A model generated the notes under the pieces. That model was given only the letters and a program-made list of their open reading frames with translations, was not told the DNA's origin and searched no databases. The position numbers and the translations under genes are program-made. This document shows, piece after piece, positions 36,684 through 45,094 of a DNA stretch of 64,000 bases (its first letter is position 1; each line of letters begins with the position of its first letter). The DNA is from Spirosoma foliorum (GTDB taxonomy: Bacteria; Bacteroidota; Bacteroidia; Cytophagales; Spirosomataceae), in assembly GCF_014117325.1 (NCBI RefSeq), contig NZ_CP059732.1:7128501-7192500 (forward strand). The letters are read 5' to 3'.

Positions 36684-36776
36684 AATGAATAATGTAAAAT
36701 GAATAATCTTCAACAAACAGTCTAAGATTCACTATACCATCCTTCATTATCAATTATTCATTTTACATTATTCATT
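36684..36776. repeat. AT-rich inverted repeat
   Basis: Perfect 24-bp arms 36684-36707/36753-36776 between the tolC and adaptor genes. Low-complexity AT sequence, unlike the GC-richer repeat at 35408. May be a transcript-processing or REP-like site. Confidence 0.7.
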
Positions 36777-36782
36777 AAAAAA

Positions 36783-38162
36783 TTACTGGCCCGTGTAAAG
36801 CTTTCCGTTTGCTTTATCGGCATCGACTTTGGTTTGCAGGAAGTTATACAGCGATGCGAAGTAGTTATTCTGAGCCTGCCGATATGAGTTCTCTGCATCC
36901 AATACTTCGATATTTGAGCCAACCCCTTCCTGATATTTGATTTTGGTTACGCGGGCAACTTCCTGTGCCAGATCAACATTCCGTTTTTGAGTGCGTAATG
37001 TTTGCAGGCTATTTCCCAGCGTAATGGTCGATTGGCGAATTTGCAGATCGATCGAATTTTTCAGCAACTGACTGTTATTCTGAGCTTTCTGCAACGTAAA
37101 CCGTTTCTGTTGCGCCTGGTATTTCTTCTGAAAACCATCGAAAACCGGAACGGATAAATTGATTCCTATTATAGACGAATTAAACCAGGGCGAGCCAATC
37201 AATTCACTAAATTTATTTCGTCCCGTGTTATAGCCATAATTGGCGAAAGCGGTAAGTCGTGGATAGTACTGCTTGGCAATACTTTGAACATCCAGATCAG
37301 CCAGATCAATCTGCGACTGTAAGGTCGAGAATTCAATTCGCTGAGTATAATCAAACTCAGCGGCAGCCTGCATATTCGTCCGTTCAACCGCATCAAGGTC
37401 GATGTCCTGAATCTGTTCAGTCAGCGTAATATTGTCGTTTATCCCCAGACCCATCTGAAACTTGAGTAGGTAATAACTCAACTCAACCAGGTTCTTAACA
37501 TTCTGACGTTCTGCTTTCAGGTTGTTAACCTGCACTTCGAGACGGCTCACATCAATCTTTTCGGCAAATCCCTGTTTGTTCAGCGCTTGCGTATTGTGAT
37601 ACAGCGTATCCACGCGAGCAATGTTCAGATCAAGCAATTTGATCTGCTGTTCATTCACCAATACACCATAATAGGCCTTGGCAACCTGCTCTGCCACCGT
37701 AATTTTGGAGGCCTTCACATTTTTCTGAGCTAATTGCCGATAGGTATCGGCTGCACGTAATCCCAATCGATACGAAGCATCGAACAAGAGTTGGTTGACC
37801 GTCCCCGTCAAATTACTTGAATAGTTTACGCCAAACTGAACGGCAATCGGAGGAGTGTCAGCGGGAGCAGTAGGATCACCGAACTGCGCCGGTAAAAACA
37901 CGCGCTGAATAATCAGGTTATCACTCAATGCCCCAGCCACACTTACTTGGGGTAATGCTACACCTTTCAATTCCTGAATCCTTGATTCAGAACTTAGGGC
38001 ATCGAGTCCGGCATTTTTTACATTAATATTATTTTCAACAGCAAACTTGATCGCTTCATTCAGCGAGAATTCCTGTCGGGTTTGGGCCAGCACTGGACCT
38101 GAACTACTCAATAATCCGAGTAGCCAGACTAGCACTGTTTTTCTGGTATTACTTAACCTCAT
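36783..38162 (-). CDS. TolC-family outer membrane efflux protein
   Basis: A 459-residue exported protein (signal peptide about 1-26, ends VLAQ). Two repeats of long helices with TolC-family spacing and FSLNEAIKFAVENN near the start of the mature part; LDAENSYRQAQNNYFASLYNFLQTKVDADKANG near the C terminus. It forms the outer-membrane channel of the efflux system. Its start overlaps the tetR stop by 14 bases, so the two are translationally coupled. Confidence 0.93.
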   Translation of the reverse strand: MRLSNTRKTVLVWLLGLLSSSGPVLAQTRQEFSLNEAIKFAVENNINVKNAGLDALSSESRIQELKGVALPQVSVAGALSDNLIIQRVFLPAQFGDPTAPADTPPIAVQFGVNYSSNLTGTVNQLLFDASYRLGLRAADTYRQLAQKNVKASKITVAEQVAKAYYGVLVNEQQIKLLDLNIARVDTLYHNTQALNKQGFAEKIDVSRLEVQVNNLKAERQNVKNLVELSYYLLKFQMGLGINDNITLTEQIQDIDLDAVERTNMQAAAEFDYTQRIEFSTLQSQIDLADLDVQSIAKQYYPRLTAFANYGYNTGRNKFSELIGSPWFNSSIIGINLSVPVFDGFQKKYQAQQKRFTLQKAQNNSQLLKNSIDLQIRQSTITLGNSLQTLRTQKRNVDLAQEVARVTKIKYQEGVGSNIEVLDAENSYRQAQNNYFASLYNFLQTKVDADKANGKLYTGQ

Positions 38163-38763
38163 GGTTGTATTGATTAACGTACTGATTGTAAATGGTGAAT
38201 CCTTTTTCGGTTAGCATCCCCCGCACAAAGTGATGCATCAGTTCTGCCTGTACATCGTGCATCGAATATTGATCGGATGGGAATAGATCGTGGTTGAAAG
38301 CTAACTCAATTTGTTCGACCCGTAAGCGGGCTAAAATGGTTGGATTTATGTCGGAGCGATATATACCTTGAGAAATACCTTTTTGTATATTTTCAAGAAT
38401 TGATCGCATTATCTGTCCCTCCTTATATTGCCGGAATAAGGCAAATGCTTGTGGGTAATACCGTTTTATATCGATCAACAGATTAGGGCTAACCTGATCT
38501 GTATTCTTTCGTATCATATTCAGGACACCTAGTATTTCTTCAACCGGATTAGAGGTTTCGGTTACCATACAGTCCATTTCTGATTGATCTCTACCCGTTT
38601 TATCCTGTATAACCTGGTATAAGATCTGTTCTTTATCGTTAAAATGCTGGTAAATCGTTTTCTTCGAAATACCAAGTTGGTGGGCAATGTCTTCCATTGT
38701 TACGGAGCGTACACCATATTTCCAGAACAATCGTTCGGCCTCGGCCAGAATCCTCTCCTTCAT
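38149..38763 (-). CDS. TetR/AcrR-family regulator
   Basis: A 204-residue repressor. I use the ATG at 38763; a TTG three bases upstream is in frame. The helix-turn-helix is at about residues 25-45 (TMEDIAHQLGISKKTIYQHFNDKEQIL); the C-terminal ligand domain is variable as usual. It is the first gene of the efflux operon and a symmetric operator overlaps its promoter, so negative autoregulation with induction by a pump substrate is expected. Confidence 0.93.
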   Translation of the reverse strand: MKERILAEAERLFWKYGVRSVTMEDIAHQLGISKKTIYQHFNDKEQILYQVIQDKTGRDQSEMDCMVTETSNPVEEILGVLNMIRKNTDQVSPNLLIDIKRYYPQAFALFRQYKEGQIMRSILENIQKGISQGIYRSDINPTILARLRVEQIELAFNHDLFPSDQYSMHDVQAELMHHFVRGMLTEKGFTIYNQYVNQYNHEVK

Positions 38764-38793
38764 CAAATAATAGAACTTTTACATGATGAACTT

Positions 38794-38823
38794 TGGAAAC
38801 TCAAATATAGTTCTGAGTTTCCA
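38794..38823 (-). promoter_or_regulatory. Promoter with overlapping TetR operator
   Basis: A perfect 10-bp inverted repeat TGGAAACTCA-N10-TGAGTTTCCA (38794-38803/38814-38823). The spacer and left arm contain TATATTTG on the minus strand (38802-38809), a perfect -7 element. Such an overlap fits repression of the efflux operon by its own TetR. Confidence 0.72.
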
Positions 38824-38874
38824 TCTAATTTTTGAGAATATGATGAACGGCCTAAATAGCGGAGTAAAACCACG

Positions 38875-38912
38875 AAAAAGCCCGACGAATTTGGTGGTTC
38901 GTCGGGCTTTTT
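38875..38912. terminator. Bidirectional terminator
   Basis: Stem AAAAAGCCCGACGAA/TTCGTCGGGCTTTTT (38875-38889/38898-38912). The best T run is on the plus strand, but on the minus strand it ends the glycoside hydrolase gene. Confidence 0.85.
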
Positions 38913-38937
38913 TTATCCGTAAAATGTACAGTTTGAT

Positions 38938-40329
38938 TTAAGGAGCTGGGTAATTTTTAGCGGCATCATCTAGTACAAGTACCCAATCTTGTCCATAACC
39001 AGCCGATGGGGGAGTAAATTTCTGCTGGCCTTTATTTGCTATGGTACTGTTCTCTTTTACTTCTCCGGTACGAGGATTGAGCCAGGCGTTCTTCAGCGTT
39101 TGGCCCGAAATCTTGTCCAGATTCACTGTAAATGGCTTTCCAGCCGTGGTGTAAATAAATGCATAATCCTTGCCTCGGGTAGCCTGAATCCGCTCAGCAG
39201 GCGCATAATTGTTCTCCACAATCAATGATTGGTCAGGAATCCGGTCGAGCAGTGGCCGAGATTCCATTAATCGACGAACAATCTTCATCTGATTAGCGCC
39301 GGGCAGCTCGAGCGCTTCCTGCCAGTAGATATGTGGGCCATTCACAGCAGGGCGATTCGGGCTGTACATCTGCCAGATATCGTGACAGCCGTAGGTATGG
39401 CCATGCGCACCGGCAAATAAATCGAGGTACGCATAGATCCGAACGTCATAGGCATTCGATGTACCAAGGTCTTTCACGTTAAAGCAAACCGGGTGATCTT
39501 CATAGATCGGTTCGGCATCCATTGTCGGTTTAGCTGGCGTCCGGTTGTAGCTCACTGTAATTTTATCGTAAATCGGCGTATCACGACAGTGACCATTCTG
39601 ATGCATGTTAAAATCAAGCCACGAATCTTGATGAAACCATTTTGAGGAACCACCATCCTGAACGGAATTGGGCTGCGGATGGAACGTCATTAACGCTTTA
39701 TCACTGCCGCCAACACCTGCTTCGATGCCCTCGGCCATTGCACGCCAAATGGCAACGTCGTCAGAGCCATCGCGCGGAGTTCGGTCTCCGCCCAATATCC
39801 AGATAATGTTCTGCCGGTTTTTGTAGCGATTACCCAGCCACTGGCCATAAGTTCGGGCATTTTTGGGGTTAAATACTTCAGGACCATTTCCCCATGAACT
39901 CTTAAATACTTTATCACCCCAGGTTGGCAGAAAGCCTATAACCAGGTTATTCTCAGCCGCTTTATCAATAATATAATCGACGTGTTTAAAATAGGCTTCG
40001 TTAGGCGTTGTCGGATCGTTATTGAGGAGAGGCTTATCGCCAAGAGCGTTGGGGACATTTAGACCGTCGAATTCAGCCAATCCAACTGCCTGAATAACAG
40101 TGAAGCCTTGTTCAGCTCTTCGCTTAAGGTAGCGATCAGCTTCTTCGCGATTCAGACGATGAAATAATTCCCAGGCCGTATCGCCCATATAAAAGAAAGG
40201 AGTTCCGTCCTGATGGACCAGGTAACGATGATTGTCAGACACTTTCAGAGGTCCACTTTTGAAAGCTCCTTGAGCCAGTACATCTAGTACAGTCAGCAAC
40301 AGGGCGATTATAGGTACGATCTTTCTCAT
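38938..40329 (-). CDS. GH140 / DUF4038 apiosidase-like glycoside hydrolase
   Basis: A 463-residue exported protein (signal peptide about 1-19). The N-terminal (beta/alpha)8 domain of the DUF4038/GH140 type begins with SDNHRYLVHQDGTPFFYMGDTAWELFHRL; acidic catalytic candidates lie in DRTPRDGSDD and MDAEPIYEDHP. The last ~90 residues form the putative collagen-binding-like C-terminal domain (FIYTTAGKPFTVNL). The founding GH140 enzyme cleaves apiose from rhamnogalacturonan II. There is no SusCD pair next to it, so this is not a classic PUL. Confidence 0.88.
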   Translation of the reverse strand: MRKIVPIIALLLTVLDVLAQGAFKSGPLKVSDNHRYLVHQDGTPFFYMGDTAWELFHRLNREEADRYLKRRAEQGFTVIQAVGLAEFDGLNVPNALGDKPLLNNDPTTPNEAYFKHVDYIIDKAAENNLVIGFLPTWGDKVFKSSWGNGPEVFNPKNARTYGQWLGNRYKNRQNIIWILGGDRTPRDGSDDVAIWRAMAEGIEAGVGGSDKALMTFHPQPNSVQDGGSSKWFHQDSWLDFNMHQNGHCRDTPIYDKITVSYNRTPAKPTMDAEPIYEDHPVCFNVKDLGTSNAYDVRIYAYLDLFAGAHGHTYGCHDIWQMYSPNRPAVNGPHIYWQEALELPGANQMKIVRRLMESRPLLDRIPDQSLIVENNYAPAERIQATRGKDYAFIYTTAGKPFTVNLDKISGQTLKNAWLNPRTGEVKENSTIANKGQQKFTPPSAGYGQDWVLVLDDAAKNYPAP

Positions 40330-40357
40330 ACCTAATTAAGTCGCACTGAGAATCAAT

Positions 40358-41476
40358 CTAATCACGGGTAATCTCAAAAAACCGTACATCAGCCTGCACG
40401 TTCGTAAGAAGTTCGCGTGTCCGCTCTGGTCGGGCGTCGGTAATGAAAAGCTGTCCAAAAGCGCCTTCGTCCATTTGCTGAATAAGTTTCCCGATTCGTC
40501 TGTCGTCCAGCTTATCGAAAATATCGTCTAAGAGCAATATCGGTTTAATTCCCTTAGCGGCTTGTAATTGGTCAAACTGAGCCAGTTTCAGGCCGATCAC
40601 AAACGTTTTTTGCTGCCCTTGCGAACCAAATTTTTTGAGCGGAACGGGCGCGGGACCATCCGGCCCAACCTCTCGTTCGCCAATCAGAAAGGCGTAATCG
40701 TCTTTATGAATCCCCATTGTTGTCCGCTGCAAAACCGTATCCCGTCGGCGGAAGTGGCGGAATTCATCGGCAAAATTTGAGTTGCTTACTTCTGATTCGT
40801 AGACAATGGTAACGTTTTCACGTCCGTCGCTCAAATACGCGTAGTGCTTCCGGAAATCAGGTAGAAACTCCTCCACAAACTGCTTTCGCCGATCATGGAT
40901 TTTCTGTCCCAGATCAATTAGGGGCTCATCGTAGGTATCGAGCAGGTCATTGTCTACCTGATTACGCTCGGCAAAAAGTTTGAGTACACTATTACGTTGT
41001 TTCAGTACCTGCTGGTACATCAGGTAATTGCGTAGGTATTCGGCATCCAGTTGAGAAAGTACACCATCGAAAAAGTGCCGCCGATCTTCGCTATGTTCCC
41101 GAACCAGATCGGTATCATTGGGTGCCATCAGTACTACCGGAAATCGGCCGATGTGATCACTTAACCGATCATATGGTTTTTTATCCGCCATCAGCACCTT
41201 TCGCTGACCACGCTGCAAACTGATCGTAATCTGTACCGAACGACTCTGCTCCTGAAAAATCCCATCAATGATGAAATAATCGGCGTCGTGCAGAATGCTT
41301 AATGCATCCTGACTCTGAAACGCACTTTTGCTGAGCGCCAGGAAATAAACTGCATCCAGGAGGTTAGTTTTACCACTTCCGTTGGCCCCCACAATTACAT
41401 TTACCTGCGGCCCAAACACATACCGGCCATCTTCATAGTTTTTAAAATTGGTCAGGCTCAGTTTTTCGAGGTACAT
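40358..41476 (-). CDS. recF: DNA replication/repair protein RecF
   Basis: A 372-residue SMC-like ATPase. I start at 41476 (MYLEKLSLTNFKNY); an upstream extension of 16 codons lacks support. Walker A GANGSGKT is at 30-37, the signature/ABC region FGSQGQQKTFVIGLKLAQ near 290, and Walker B PILLLDDIFDKLD near 320. It loads RecA at gaps with RecO/RecR. recF is not in the usual dnaA-dnaN cluster here. Confidence 0.95.
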   Translation of the reverse strand: MYLEKLSLTNFKNYEDGRYVFGPQVNVIVGANGSGKTNLLDAVYFLALSKSAFQSQDALSILHDADYFIIDGIFQEQSRSVQITISLQRGQRKVLMADKKPYDRLSDHIGRFPVVLMAPNDTDLVREHSEDRRHFFDGVLSQLDAEYLRNYLMYQQVLKQRNSVLKLFAERNQVDNDLLDTYDEPLIDLGQKIHDRRKQFVEEFLPDFRKHYAYLSDGRENVTIVYESEVSNSNFADEFRHFRRRDTVLQRTTMGIHKDDYAFLIGEREVGPDGPAPVPLKKFGSQGQQKTFVIGLKLAQFDQLQAAKGIKPILLLDDIFDKLDDRRIGKLIQQMDEGAFGQLFITDARPERTRELLTNVQADVRFFEITRD

Positions 41477-41517
41477 AGGTATAGCGTGTAACGCGATAAT
41501 GCGTAATTTCGCGGCTG

Positions 41518-41571
41518 TCAACATTGATAGAATAGTTTTTTTTAGAAAAATATCTATTCTATCAATGTTGA
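41518..41571 (-). promoter_or_regulatory. Hairpin in recF 5' leader
   Basis: Perfect 18-bp arms 41518-41535/41554-41571 with an A/T-only loop, 42 bases before the recF start and just after its predicted transcription start. It could affect translation or be an operator. Confidence 0.6.
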
Positions 41572-41579
41572 TATGGCAA

Positions 41580-41587
41580 CAAAGATA
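41580..41587 (-). promoter_or_regulatory. Bacteroidetes -7 element upstream of recF
   Basis: TATCTTTG on the minus strand, matching TAnnTTTG. No clear TTG at -33. Confidence 0.5.
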
Positions 41588-41703
41588 CGGTCGGTTTGTT
41601 AGTAGAAACAGCCCCAGTAACGGTTGCCGCCACTTCGTCAGCCTAACGCTTCGGCGATTGGGTGATAGTCAGTGATTATAGATTTTATCGAACTTCATTC
41701 CTC

Positions 41704-42747
41704 ATGGCAAGCGTCAAAGAGAAATCTAAACAAAATGGTAAGGCTCCGGCAGCCGAGAAAACGCAGCATCCGAAAGAGCGGTATATGTACTGGTATGAGT
41801 CGATGCAATTACAGCGGAAATTCGAAGAGAAAGCTGGTCAATTGTACGGCCAACAGAAAATCCGGGGCTTTTGCCATCTTTACATAGGTCAGGAAGCTTG
41901 TTCGTCAGGCTCATATTCTGCCTTGACCAAAGATGATAAATGGATTACCGCTTACCGTGATCACGGCATTCCACTCGCGTTAGGTTCTGATCCTAAAGCC
42001 ATTATGGCTGAACTGTTTGGTAAACAAACGGGCTCGTCGAAAGGGAAAGGTGGTTCGATGCACATTTTCGACAAATCAGTAAATTTCGTAGGTGGTCACG
42101 GTATCGTTGGCGCTCAAATTCCAATGGGAGCCGGAATTGCTTTCTCTGAGAAATATAACAAGACCGGAAACCTCTGCATCACGTTCATGGGCGATGGAGC
42201 CGTTCGTCAGGGTGCTCTGCACGAAGCGTTCAACATGGCGATGCTCTGGAAAATCCCGGTCATTTTCGTTGTTGAAAACAATGGTTATGCCATGGGAACA
42301 TCGGTAGCCCGTACATCGAACGTTACTGATTTGTATACGCTTGCTGAGGCTTATGATATGCCTTCTGAGCCAGTTGACGCGATGAGTGTCGAAGCGGTTC
42401 ACGAAGCCGTTAGCCGTGCCGCCGATCGCGCTCGTGCTGGTGAAGGCCCAACTTTCCTTGAGTTCCGTACCTATCGGTATCGCGGTCACTCGATGTCCGA
42501 TCCTCAGAAATATCGGAAGAAAGAAGAAGTTGAAGAGTACAAAATGCGTGACCCAATCGAGCAGGTTAAAGCGGCTATCCTGGAAAAAGGATATGCTACT
42601 GAAGACGATTTAGCTGCTATCGATCAGAAAATAAAAGGTATTGTTGAGGCATCTGTTCAATTCGCAGAAGAGTCGCCATACCCAACTGCCGACGAAGCAT
42701 TCAAGGATGTGTATGTACAAAAAGACTATCCGTTCCTGATGGAATAG
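41704..42747 (+). CDS. pdhA: Pyruvate dehydrogenase E1 alpha subunit
   Basis: A 347-residue thiamine-diphosphate enzyme subunit. I use ATG 41704; an upstream ATG at 41662 adds a non-conserved 14-residue extension. The TPP motif starts GDGAVRQG at 163 and ends with ENNGYAMGT. YRYRGHSMSDPQ is the E1-alpha phosphorylation-loop region. With E1 beta it decarboxylates pyruvate to feed the lipoyl E2. E1 beta and E2 are not adjacent here. A terminator follows at once. Confidence 0.95.
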   Translation: MASVKEKSKQNGKAPAAEKTQHPKERYMYWYESMQLQRKFEEKAGQLYGQQKIRGFCHLYIGQEACSSGSYSALTKDDKWITAYRDHGIPLALGSDPKAIMAELFGKQTGSSKGKGGSMHIFDKSVNFVGGHGIVGAQIPMGAGIAFSEKYNKTGNLCITFMGDGAVRQGALHEAFNMAMLWKIPVIFVVENNGYAMGTSVARTSNVTDLYTLAEAYDMPSEPVDAMSVEAVHEAVSRAADRARAGEGPTFLEFRTYRYRGHSMSDPQKYRKKEEVEEYKMRDPIEQVKAAILEKGYATEDDLAAIDQKIKGIVEASVQFAEESPYPTADEAFKDVYVQKDYPFLME

Positions 42748-42785
42748 ATTTCTTCCATAAAGTATGGTCTTTAATAGACTCATAG

Positions 42786-42831
42786 TCAAACAAAAAGGTC
42801 CGAGGTATTTATCTCGGACCTTTTTGTTTGA
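42786..42831. terminator. Bidirectional-type terminator after pdhA
   Basis: 19-bp perfect arms 42786-42804/42813-42831 with a T5 run on the plus strand. Confidence 0.9.
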
Positions 42832-42860
42832 ACTTTCAGAATTATTTAATTGTATATACA

Positions 42861-42880
42861 TTAAATGTAATGACATTTAA
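42861..42880. promoter_or_regulatory. Possible operator before the dioxygenase operon
   Basis: TTAAATGT-AATG-ACATTTAA symmetric site, 45 bases before the dioxygenase start, in AT-rich DNA. A MarR-like operator is possible; no regulator gene is adjacent. Confidence 0.35.
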
Positions 42881-42924
42881 ATTTTAAAATTAAACAGTTT
42901 CACCCATTAACTTATTTCAATCGT

Positions 42925-43863
42925 ATGGAAACGCTCATTAACGGTCTTCACCACGTTACTACCTTAGCTGGCGATACGCAACGCAACGTTGATTATTATA
43001 CCGATATCCTCGGACTTCGTTTAGTCAAAAAAACGGTCAATTTCGATGCACCCGATGTGTACCACCTGTACTACGGTAACGAAACAGGTTCACCGGGTAC
43101 GATTTTAACGTTCTTCCCTTACGGCGGAATACCACGCGGCCGGAAAGGTGTTGGTCAGTTGACTTATACCGCTTTTTCGGCACCAACTTCGTCACTTCGT
43201 TTCTGGATGGACAGGTTGCATGAGCGTAACATTCCCTACGCTGGCCCTTACAAACGGTTTTCGGAAACCTATGTTCGATTTGAAGATTTCGATGGTATGG
43301 GTATTGAACTTGTTTTCAACGATGATGATCAACGTCCGGGTTGGGACAACGGTCGGATTCCAGCGGAGTTTGCTGTACGCGGTTTTCATACGGTAACGCT
43401 GAATGAGATTAACCCAGACAAAACTGTTAAACTCTTAACGGAGGTTATGCAGCATACACTGGTAGGAGAGGAGGAAGGTCGTTTCCGGTTCAAAGCTGGT
43501 AATGGTGGTCCTGGTAATTTTGTCGATGTCTTACACTCGCCTAAGGATGTGCATGCGCTGCAAGGGGCTGGTTCTGTACACCACGTCGCCTTTTCGACCG
43601 ATACTGATGAAACCCAATTGATCATTCAACATCAACTGGCTGAAGCAGGTTATCATGTGACACCCGTTCAGGATCGGAATTATTTCAACAGCATTTATTT
43701 CCGCGAACCCGGTGGAATCCTGTTTGAAGTAGCTACCAATCCTCCAGGATTTGCTGTCGATGAGCCTGTTGCTGAATTAGGAACTGCCTTGAAATTGCCT
43801 CCGCAGTACGAACCTCGTCGGGCTAAAATCGAAGCGGAATTGCCTGAAATAGTAGTTAAATAA
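42925..43863 (+). CDS. Ring-cleaving dioxygenase-like glyoxalase protein (MhqO/MhqA-like)
   Basis: A 312-residue protein of two vicinal-oxygen-chelate halves. Metal ligand candidates are the His pairs in GLHHVTTLAGD (near 9-10) and GSVHHVAFSTD (near 215), and Glu in GILFEVATNPPGF (near 275). It resembles the Bacillus MhqA/MhqO hydroquinone-specific dioxygenases, which open aromatic rings and protect against quinone electrophiles. The next gene is an esterase of the kind encoded beside mhqO, which supports this. Confidence 0.85.
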   Translation: METLINGLHHVTTLAGDTQRNVDYYTDILGLRLVKKTVNFDAPDVYHLYYGNETGSPGTILTFFPYGGIPRGRKGVGQLTYTAFSAPTSSLRFWMDRLHERNIPYAGPYKRFSETYVRFEDFDGMGIELVFNDDDQRPGWDNGRIPAEFAVRGFHTVTLNEINPDKTVKLLTEVMQHTLVGEEEGRFRFKAGNGGPGNFVDVLHSPKDVHALQGAGSVHHVAFSTDTDETQLIIQHQLAEAGYHVTPVQDRNYFNSIYFREPGGILFEVATNPPGFAVDEPVAELGTALKLPPQYEPRRAKIEAELPEIVVK

Positions 43864-43869
43864 AGGGTT

Positions 43870-43924
43870 TATGGTATTCGGTTTACGGTAGGTTGTGCGT
43901 CAGCACTGTAAACCGAATACCATA
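43870..43924. repeat. Intergenic inverted repeat with GTCA-tipped inner hairpin
   Basis: 17-bp perfect arms 43870-43886/43908-43924 enclose GTGC-GTCA-GCAC (43895-43906), with the GCGTCAGC octamer at 43897-43904. Located between the dioxygenase and hydrolase genes. Confidence 0.75.
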
Positions 43925-43940
43925 TATTAACCAACTTATT

Positions 43941-44573
43941 ATGATACACAATCCTAACAATATTCGTACAGCGGGGAAGCCTTTGGAGGCTTCTTCCAAA
44001 GTAATGATTATGGTTCATGGCCGGGGTGGATCGGCTAGGGATATATTGTCACTTGCCGAGTACATCGATGATAAAGACTTTGCCTTTATTGCTCCTGAAG
44101 CGCAGGGAAACACCTGGTATCCTCATTCTTTTCTACGACCACTTGAAGAAAACGAACCATACTTATCATCGGCGTTAGAAGTTCTGGCAAGTCTGCGGGC
44201 CCGTCTGCAATCGGACTTTAATTTCAAACTGCCGCAAATTTATTGGCTTGGTTTCTCCCAGGGCGCTTGTCTCACGTTGGAGTTTGTCGCTCGTAATGCG
44301 ACTGAGTATGGTGGTGTGTTTGGCTTAAGCGGTGGCTTAATTGGGCCACCTAACCTTGTTCGTTCTTATGAAGGTTCATTGACCAATACACCTATTTTTT
44401 TAGGCTGTAGTGATATTGATCCGCACATTCCAAAAGAGCGAGTTCTGGAATCTGAGACAGTGTTTCGACAGATGGGCGCAAACGTTACGGCGAAATTGTA
44501 TCCAAATTTTCCGCACTCAATTAACGAAGATGAGCTAAACGTTGTTAATTTGCTAGTAGCCGGAGCCCAATAA
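43941..44573 (+). CDS. Phospholipase/carboxylesterase-like alpha/beta hydrolase (MhqD-like)
   Basis: A 210-residue hydrolase. I start at 43941; an upstream extension reads through the hairpin. Oxyanion-hole motif VHGRGGSARD near 27, nucleophile GFSQGA (Ser near 112), Asp in CSDIDPHIP and His in FPHSINEDE. It resembles MhqD, a partner of MhqO in quinone resistance. Natural substrate unknown. Follows the dioxygenase on the same strand with a hairpin between. Confidence 0.85.
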   Translation: MIHNPNNIRTAGKPLEASSKVMIMVHGRGGSARDILSLAEYIDDKDFAFIAPEAQGNTWYPHSFLRPLEENEPYLSSALEVLASLRARLQSDFNFKLPQIYWLGFSQGACLTLEFVARNATEYGGVFGLSGGLIGPPNLVRSYEGSLTNTPIFLGCSDIDPHIPKERVLESETVFRQMGANVTAKLYPNFPHSINEDELNVVNLLVAGAQ

Positions 44574-44596
44574 ACTCTGGCTTCGATTTAACAGCA

Positions 44597-44899
44597 ATGC
44601 CTATGAGCCAATACATGGTTGAATTTGACCTTCCAGCTGTTATGGATGAAGGTTTCGAGAACCGGATTCCTGCCCAACGGCTCAAAGTGGAGGAATTAAT
44701 GGAAAAGGGATTTTTACTGTCGTATTCTCTTTCGGTCGACCGCCAAAAGCTCTGGTGTATTTTTAAAGCCGATTCAGAACTAGAAGTAATGGAATCGATT
44801 TCGGAGTTTCCGCTTATCAAGTACATGACACCAATGATTACAGAATTGATGTTTCATAATATGGTTGCTGCCCGGATTCCTCTCTTTTCATTGAATTAA
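44597..44899 (+). CDS. Muconolactone isomerase-like small protein
   Basis: A 100-residue protein like the muconolactone delta-isomerase family of the ferredoxin-like fold: MVEFDLPAVMDEGF at the start, LSVDRQKLWCIFKADSELEVMESISEFPL in the middle. In classical pathways the family acts on products of aromatic ring cleavage. Position after a ring-cleaving dioxygenase is suggestive, but the activity is inference. An alternative start is the ATG six bases later. Confidence 0.7.
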   Translation: MPMSQYMVEFDLPAVMDEGFENRIPAQRLKVEELMEKGFLLSYSLSVDRQKLWCIFKADSELEVMESISEFPLIKYMTPMITELMFHNMVAARIPLFSLN

Positions 44900-44907
44900 T
44901 AAGAACG

Positions 44908-44936
44908 AAAAAACCCTCTAAATCGGAGGGTTTTTT
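44908..44936. terminator. Terminator after the dioxygenase operon
   Basis: AAAAAACCCTC/GAGGGTTTTTT stem (44908-44918/44926-44936). Confidence 0.88.
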
Positions 44937-44951
44937 CATGTCTAAAGGGCG

Positions 44952-44959
44952 TACCTTTG
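44952..44959 (+). promoter_or_regulatory. Bacteroidetes -7 element upstream of barstar gene
   Basis: TACCTTTG, followed by the AT-rich leader of the barstar gene. The -33 region is T-rich without a clear TTG. Confidence 0.5.
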
Positions 44960-45035
44960 TAAGCGTTTTACACCCAAAAACACTTAAGTAACCAGGGTTT
45001 AACTGGTTACATACGAATATAACTGATTGATAATC

Positions 45036-45051
45036 AGTTTCACGTGGAACT
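45036..45051. other. ParS-like palindrome
   Basis: AGTTTCACGTGGAACT matches the parS consensus TGTTTCACGTGAAACA at 13 of 16 positions and keeps the CACGTG core. A second candidate is at 54927-54942. ParB genes are not in the window. Confidence 0.4.
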
Positions 45052-45094
45052 TTTTTTTTTGTCCGTTTGTTTATCCAATTTTCAGAAAAAACCC

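Noticed and set aside
36664..36753. N-terminal extension of the adaptor
   Set aside because: It comes from an AT-rich repeat and would bury the lipoprotein signal.
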